Below are positions 5,772-8,678 of a stretch of DNA of 8,678 nt, in pieces (within the stretch, counting starts at the first letter, position 1; each line of letters opens with the position of its first letter). This DNA is from Actinomycetota bacterium (lineage in GTDB: Bacteria; Actinomycetota; Thermoleophilia; Gaiellales; Gaiellaceae): contig JACCTQ010000107.1 in assembly GCA_013812265.1 (NCBI GenBank), positions 1 through 8,678 of the forward strand, written 5' to 3'. The position numbers were made by a program, and so were the translations under genes. A model generated the notes under the pieces. That model ran no database searches, had not been told where the DNA came from, and saw nothing but the letters and a program-made list of their open reading frames with translations.

Positions 5772-5993
5772 ATGCTGCCGGTGCTCGCGATCTTCCACGT
5801 CGTCGTCTCGTTCTCCATGATGGGTCTCATTCTGATGCACTCGGGACGCGAGGCCGGGCTCGGCGGGATGGGCTTTACGCCGGCCTCGCAGGGCGGAACG
5901 CATATCGTGGAGCGCAACCTGACGCGCGTGACGATCGTGGTCGCGATCGTCTTCTTCCTGAACACCGTCGCGCTCTTCCACCTTCTGACGTAA
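5772..5993 (+). CDS. secG: Preprotein translocase subunit SecG
   Basis: SecG is the small non-essential partner of SecY and SecE in the membrane protein-export channel and assists SecA-driven translocation. The 73-residue length is typical. It has two membrane segments, about 3-22 and 51-71, joined by a loop with the family's glycine-rich stretch, here HSGREAGLGGMGF (23-35). The first helix ends in LILMHSG, where many SecG proteins have a similar LLQxGKG-type sequence. The ATG at 5772 gives an N-terminus that begins directly with the first helix, as usual. It stands alone between the beta-helix gene and the glycan genes, with its own likely promoter; none of the glycolytic genes often found beside secG are in the window. 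Confidence 0.9.
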   Translation: MLPVLAIFHVVVSFSMMGLILMHSGREAGLGGMGFTPASQGGTHIVERNLTRVTIVVAIVFFLNTVALFHLLT

Positions 5994-6008
5994 GGCTTAG
6001 ATTTACAG

Positions 6009-6024
6009 GCGGCTAACGAGCCGC
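6009..6024. promoter_or_regulatory. Inverted repeat upstream of the glycosylphosphotransferase gene
   Basis: GCGGCT and AGCCGC form a perfect 6-bp inverted repeat around AACG, 15 bases after the secG stop and just before the putative -10 box at 6028. It may be a weak terminator for secG or an operator. It shares the core CTAAYGAG and the 6-4-6 geometry with the inverted repeat at 1686-1701. Confidence 0.4.
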
Positions 6025-6027
6025 TCC

Positions 6028-6033
6028 TACACT
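6028..6033 (+). promoter_or_regulatory. Putative -10 box (TACACT) for the glycosylphosphotransferase gene
   Basis: TACACT ends 9 bases before the ATG at 6043, with no Shine-Dalgarno in between. A TTTACA at 6002-6007 resembles a -35 box but the spacer of 20 bases is long. Leaderless or near-leaderless initiation is likely. Confidence 0.35.
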
Positions 6034-6042
6034 CTCCCTAGA

Positions 6043-7584
6043 ATGGCGCGGTTGGCCACCAAATCCTCGCCGATGGCGGATTCCGCCCCAGCGGCCACAT
6101 CGGATTCGCCCGTAGACTCGCTGTCCGTTGGTCGCGCCCGCGACATTCGGTCGGCGGGGCCCTACGTGCTGTCCCGCGGCGCCCTCTTCGGGCTCGCCCG
6201 CAGGATAGCGAGCATCGCTTCCCTCATCTTTCTGGATCTCTGCGGACTGACACTCGGAGTGTACGGTGCGCTCGCGCTGCGAGAGCTCTACCACGGGCAC
6301 GCTCTGCTCTGGGGCCTGCTCTGGACGCAGCTCACGGATCTCCTGCCGTTCCTGATCCTGATCACGGTGCTCGTCTTCTGGCAGGCCCGGCTCTACGGTG
6401 CGCGCGAGTTGCGCGGTGGCTTCGGCCGCATCCTCGCCTCGCTCGTAATCGTTGCCTTGCTGACGCTCGCCTTCGGCCTCGGCACGGGTCACGACTTCAC
6501 AACACTCGGGATCTTCCCGACCGCCGTGGCGCTCGCGGCCACCTCGATCGGGGTCTTCCGCGCGAGCTATGAGGCTCTTACGGGCAACGTGCTACGTATG
6601 GCGGGAGTCCGACGCCGGGCACTTCTGGTGGGTGAGGGAGAGCACCTGACGCACCTCCACGAGACGCTTGGCTCCGGCCGCGGCGGGATCGACTACGAGT
6701 TCATCGGAGCGGTCTCGGACACCACGCGGAATCCGCAGCTGCCGGTGCTCGGTGGGCTCGCCGAGGTGCCGCGGCTCCTGACCACTCGCAACATCGACGA
6801 GGTCATCGTGACCGACTCGGATTTCAGCGAGCGCCAGGTGATCGAGATCGTCGAGCAGGCTCACCGTCAGGGGGTCAAGGTTCGGATAGCACCGAAGACG
6901 ACGGAGCTGCTCACGCTGCGCGGGGAGTACATCCCCGGCCAGGGAGTTCCCCTGTTCGAGCTACGGCCACCGTTCTTCGTCGGGGCCGAGTGGGTGGCCA
7001 AGAGGGGTTTCGACCTGGTCGTCAGCGTGCTGGTAATCCTCGTCGGCCTGCCAGTCTGGGCGGCGATCGCAGTCGCCATCAAGCTCAGCTCGCGCGGTCC
7101 GATCCTGTACCGCGACCGGCGAGTCGGACTCAACGAGCGTGAGTTCGTCATGTTCAAGTTCCGCACCATGCAGGTCGATGCTGACGTTCGCCAGGCCGAT
7201 CTCGAGTCGGTCAACGAGGCGGACGGACCTCTGTTCAAGATCCGCGACGACCCGCGCGTGACCCGCGCCGGTGCTCTGCTCCGGCGCCTCTCGCTCGACG
7301 AGATCCCCCAGGTTCTGAACGTTCTCCGCGGAGAGATGAGCCTGGTCGGGCCGAGGCCGCTCCGGCTGCGGGACTACGCGAAGCTCGAGGACTGGCATCG
7401 CAAGCGCTACCTCGTGCTGCCGGGGATGACGGGTCTCTGGCAGATTTCCGGCCGCTCGAGCCTCACGTTCGACGATCTGGTTCGCCTCGATTTTTACTAC
7501 CTCGACAACTGGTCGATCTGGCTGGACATCTCGATTCTGGCCAAGACGATCCCGGCCGTGCTCGCTGCGCGCGGCGCCTATTAG
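6043..7584 (+). CDS. Polyprenyl-phosphate glycosylphosphotransferase (exopolysaccharide priming enzyme)
   Basis: This membrane enzyme of the WcaJ/CpsE type moves a sugar-1-phosphate from a nucleotide sugar to undecaprenyl (or another polyprenyl) phosphate, the first step of a lipid-linked polysaccharide repeat. The 513 residues show four N-terminal membrane helices (about 58-80, 98-114, 129-147, 157-173), a soluble nucleotide-binding-like domain (about 190-300, starting RRALLVGEGE), then the transferase domain from AKRGFDLVVS (319-328) with a hydrophobic segment at 325-347. Transferase motifs are all present: FKFRTM (371-376), LRRLSLDEIPQ (413-423, with the Asp-Glu pair at 419-420), RGEMSLVGPRP (429-439) and LPGMTGLWQISGR (459-471). 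The length matches the long, four-plus-one-helix family rather than the short PglC type. The sugar transferred cannot be read from sequence. It is followed after 38 bases by a second glycosyltransferase, consistent with an operon. Confidence 0.93.
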   Translation: MARLATKSSPMADSAPAATSDSPVDSLSVGRARDIRSAGPYVLSRGALFGLARRIASIASLIFLDLCGLTLGVYGALALRELYHGHALLWGLLWTQLTDLLPFLILITVLVFWQARLYGARELRGGFGRILASLVIVALLTLAFGLGTGHDFTTLGIFPTAVALAATSIGVFRASYEALTGNVLRMAGVRRRALLVGEGEHLTHLHETLGSGRGGIDYEFIGAVSDTTRNPQLPVLGGLAEVPRLLTTRNIDEVIVTDSDFSERQVIEIVEQAHRQGVKVRIAPKTTELLTLRGEYIPGQGVPLFELRPPFFVGAEWVAKRGFDLVVSVLVILVGLPVWAAIAVAIKLSSRGPILYRDRRVGLNEREFVMFKFRTMQVDADVRQADLESVNEADGPLFKIRDDPRVTRAGALLRRLSLDEIPQVLNVLRGEMSLVGPRPLRLRDYAKLEDWHRKRYLVLPGMTGLWQISGRSSLTFDDLVRLDFYYLDNWSIWLDISILAKTIPAVLAARGAY

Positions 7585-7593
7585 AGGCTGGGC

Positions 7594-7610
7594 ATTTCGC
7601 TACGCGAAAT
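7594..7610. repeat. Small palindrome between the two glycan genes
   Basis: ATTTCGC and GCGAAAT form a perfect 7-bp inverted repeat around TAC, starting 9 bases after the glycosylphosphotransferase stop. TATTTCG follows at 7614-7620, repeating the left arm in part. It could be an intergenic mRNA hairpin, a weak terminator or a regulator site. Its stem with a 3-base loop is the same design as the palindromes at 909 and 959, though the sequence differs. Confidence 0.5.
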
Positions 7611-7622
7611 CCCTATTTCGAT

Positions 7623-8678
7623 ATGAGTCCGCGCAACCCGAAAATTCTCGCCGTCGCGTCCGCCGTCGATCTCGATTTTCGGTACGGCTGCACGCCCGCC
7701 TGGTGGCAGCTCTGGAAGGGGCTCTACGAGGCCGGGGTGGACCTCATCGTCACGCCCTACCGCGGCCGCCCCGTGGAGACGCCATGGTGGCGCACCTATC
7801 CCAACCCGTGCTACCGGGAGGCGGAGGCCTTCGCCGCCGCGCGCGACGTCCTCGCGCGTGCGAAGGGAGACACGCACCTGCGCCGGGCGGAGGAACGGCC
7901 GCCGGACACGGTCGCCGATCGCGTCGTGCGGGAGGTGATCTGGCACTGGGTGACGCCTCGCTGGGAGCGCCATCTCACCCGGATCATCGAGCGGGAGCGG
8001 GTCGACGCCGTTGTCGTCTTCACCGTCCCGATGAGCCACATTCGCGGCCTTCCCACTCTGCTCCGCGAGCGGTTCGGGGTGCCGGTCCTCTTCTACGACG
8101 GCGACGTGCCGATGAGCCTGCCCGAGTTCGGCGGTATGGACACTGGCTTCAATTACTACCACGGTGCCGATCCCGGCGAGTACGACCTCGTGGTATGCAA
8201 CTCCGAAGGCGGCCTCGACCGGCTTCGCGAGTTGGGTGCACGCCGCGCCGAGGCCGTCTTCTGGGGCGCTGACCCGGAGCTCTTTCGGCCGCTCGCGGTC
8301 GAGAAGCGGCACGACGTCTTCTTCTACGGCTACGGCGACAAGTTCCGTCGCGAGTGGATGCGAACGATGGTCGGGGAGCCAAGCCGGCTGCTCAGCGACC
8401 GCGATTTCGCTCTGGGTGGTCGCGATTTCCGTGGCGACACGGGGCGTGCACGTCTCGTCGGCGACGTGCCGTTCAACACGTTCAACGCCGCCATCGCGGC
8501 GAGCTGGATCAACCTGAACATCACGCGGCGCTCACACGCGAGCGTCCCCCTGTCGTCGACCGCGAGACCGTTTGAGCTCGCGATGGCCGGGGCCACGATC
8601 GTCTCCAATCCGCACGACGGCATCGAGCGGTGGTTCGAGCCCGACGAGGAGCTTTTGATCGTGTCCAACGAGGCCGAG
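7623..8678 (+). CDS. CgeB-like glycosyltransferase (GT-B, Glyco_trans_1_2 type), 3' end outside window
   Basis: 352 residues are visible and the frame is open at the window end. The layout is that of CgeB-like proteins, glycosyltransferases with a divergent GT-B fold: an N-terminal half starting KILAVASAVDLDF (7-19), a middle with VPVLFYDGDVP (153-163) and DLVVCNSEGG (188-197), then FWGADPELF (213-221), where many GT-B enzymes start the donor half. The late motif STARPFELAMAG (312-323) with IVSNPHDGIERWF (326-338) is the characteristic end region in which the enzyme resembles other nucleotide-sugar transferases. There is no signal peptide or membrane segment. Residues 54-55 and 60-63 (WW, PNPC) sit in an aromatic-rich stretch that I cannot assign. 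Donor and acceptor are unknown; placement behind the priming enzyme suggests it extends the same glycan. The ATG at 7623 is the first good start; the hairpin at 7594-7610 precedes it. Confidence 0.78.
   Translation, partial: MSPRNPKILAVASAVDLDFRYGCTPAWWQLWKGLYEAGVDLIVTPYRGRPVETPWWRTYPNPCYREAEAFAAARDVLARAKGDTHLRRAEERPPDTVADRVVREVIWHWVTPRWERHLTRIIERERVDAVVVFTVPMSHIRGLPTLLRERFGVPVLFYDGDVPMSLPEFGGMDTGFNYYHGADPGEYDLVVCNSEGGLDRLRELGARRAEAVFWGADPELFRPLAVEKRHDVFFYGYGDKFRREWMRTMVGEPSRLLSDRDFALGGRDFRGDTGRARLVGDVPFNTFNAAIAASWINLNITRRSHASVPLSSTARPFELAMAGATIVSNPHDGIERWFEPDEELLIVSNEAE

Noticed and set aside
7581..8312. Minus-strand 243-codon frame opposite the CgeB-like gene
   Set aside because: The plus-strand frame has recognisable glycosyltransferase motifs through the window end; the minus-strand frame has none.

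Overview
The window is high-GC and gene-dense, with GTG starts and very few Shine-Dalgarno sites. Together with the gene types (a fused MoaD-MoaE protein, a split B12-dependent mutase, a short SecG, GT4 and sugar-phosphate transferases) this suggests an actinobacterium, perhaps a deep-branching class such as Thermoleophilia. The lineage is an inference from protein flavour; no marker gene here proves it. I see no rRNA, tRNA, insertion sequence, CRISPR array or phage gene.

Layout. Positions 1-1680 are read from the minus strand: a site-2-type M50 membrane metalloprotease whose 3' end leaves the window, then a 175-base gap with two near-identical hairpins and a terminator-like stem-loop, then a fused molybdopterin synthase (MoaD joined to MoaE). 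A 48-base divergent gap leads to the plus-strand genes: a methylmalonyl-CoA mutase catalytic subunit without its B12 domain, followed 14 bases later by a GT4 glycosyltransferase. A small helical protein gene on the minus strand overlaps the glycosyltransferase tail. Next comes a secreted parallel beta-helix protein with an EF-hand-like loop and a lysine-rich histone-H1-like tail, then secG. The right end starts a polysaccharide locus: a polyprenyl-phosphate glycosylphosphotransferase and a CgeB-like glycosyltransferase cut off by the window end.

How the genes fit together. The left half is housekeeping: cofactor synthesis, propionyl-CoA/methylmalonyl-CoA metabolism and a membrane protease. 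The mutase would need a separately encoded cobalamin-binding subunit that is not here. The right half faces the envelope: SecG helps export proteins, and the two right-most genes would start and extend a lipid-linked glycan. Whether the beta-helix protein belongs to that glycan layer is speculation.

Regulation. Five genes (M50, moaD-moaE, mutase, secG, glycosylphosphotransferase) have a TANNNT hexamer 6-9 bases before the start codon and no evident Shine-Dalgarno, the arrangement expected for leaderless mRNAs. The beta-helix gene instead has a strong Shine-Dalgarno. Most of the window is ordinary. The least usual items are the beta-helix/EF-hand/polylysine protein, the internal Gly-Gly of the MoaD-MoaE fusion, the paired hairpins and the overlapping small gene. 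I do not see evidence for a wholly new multi-gene system.
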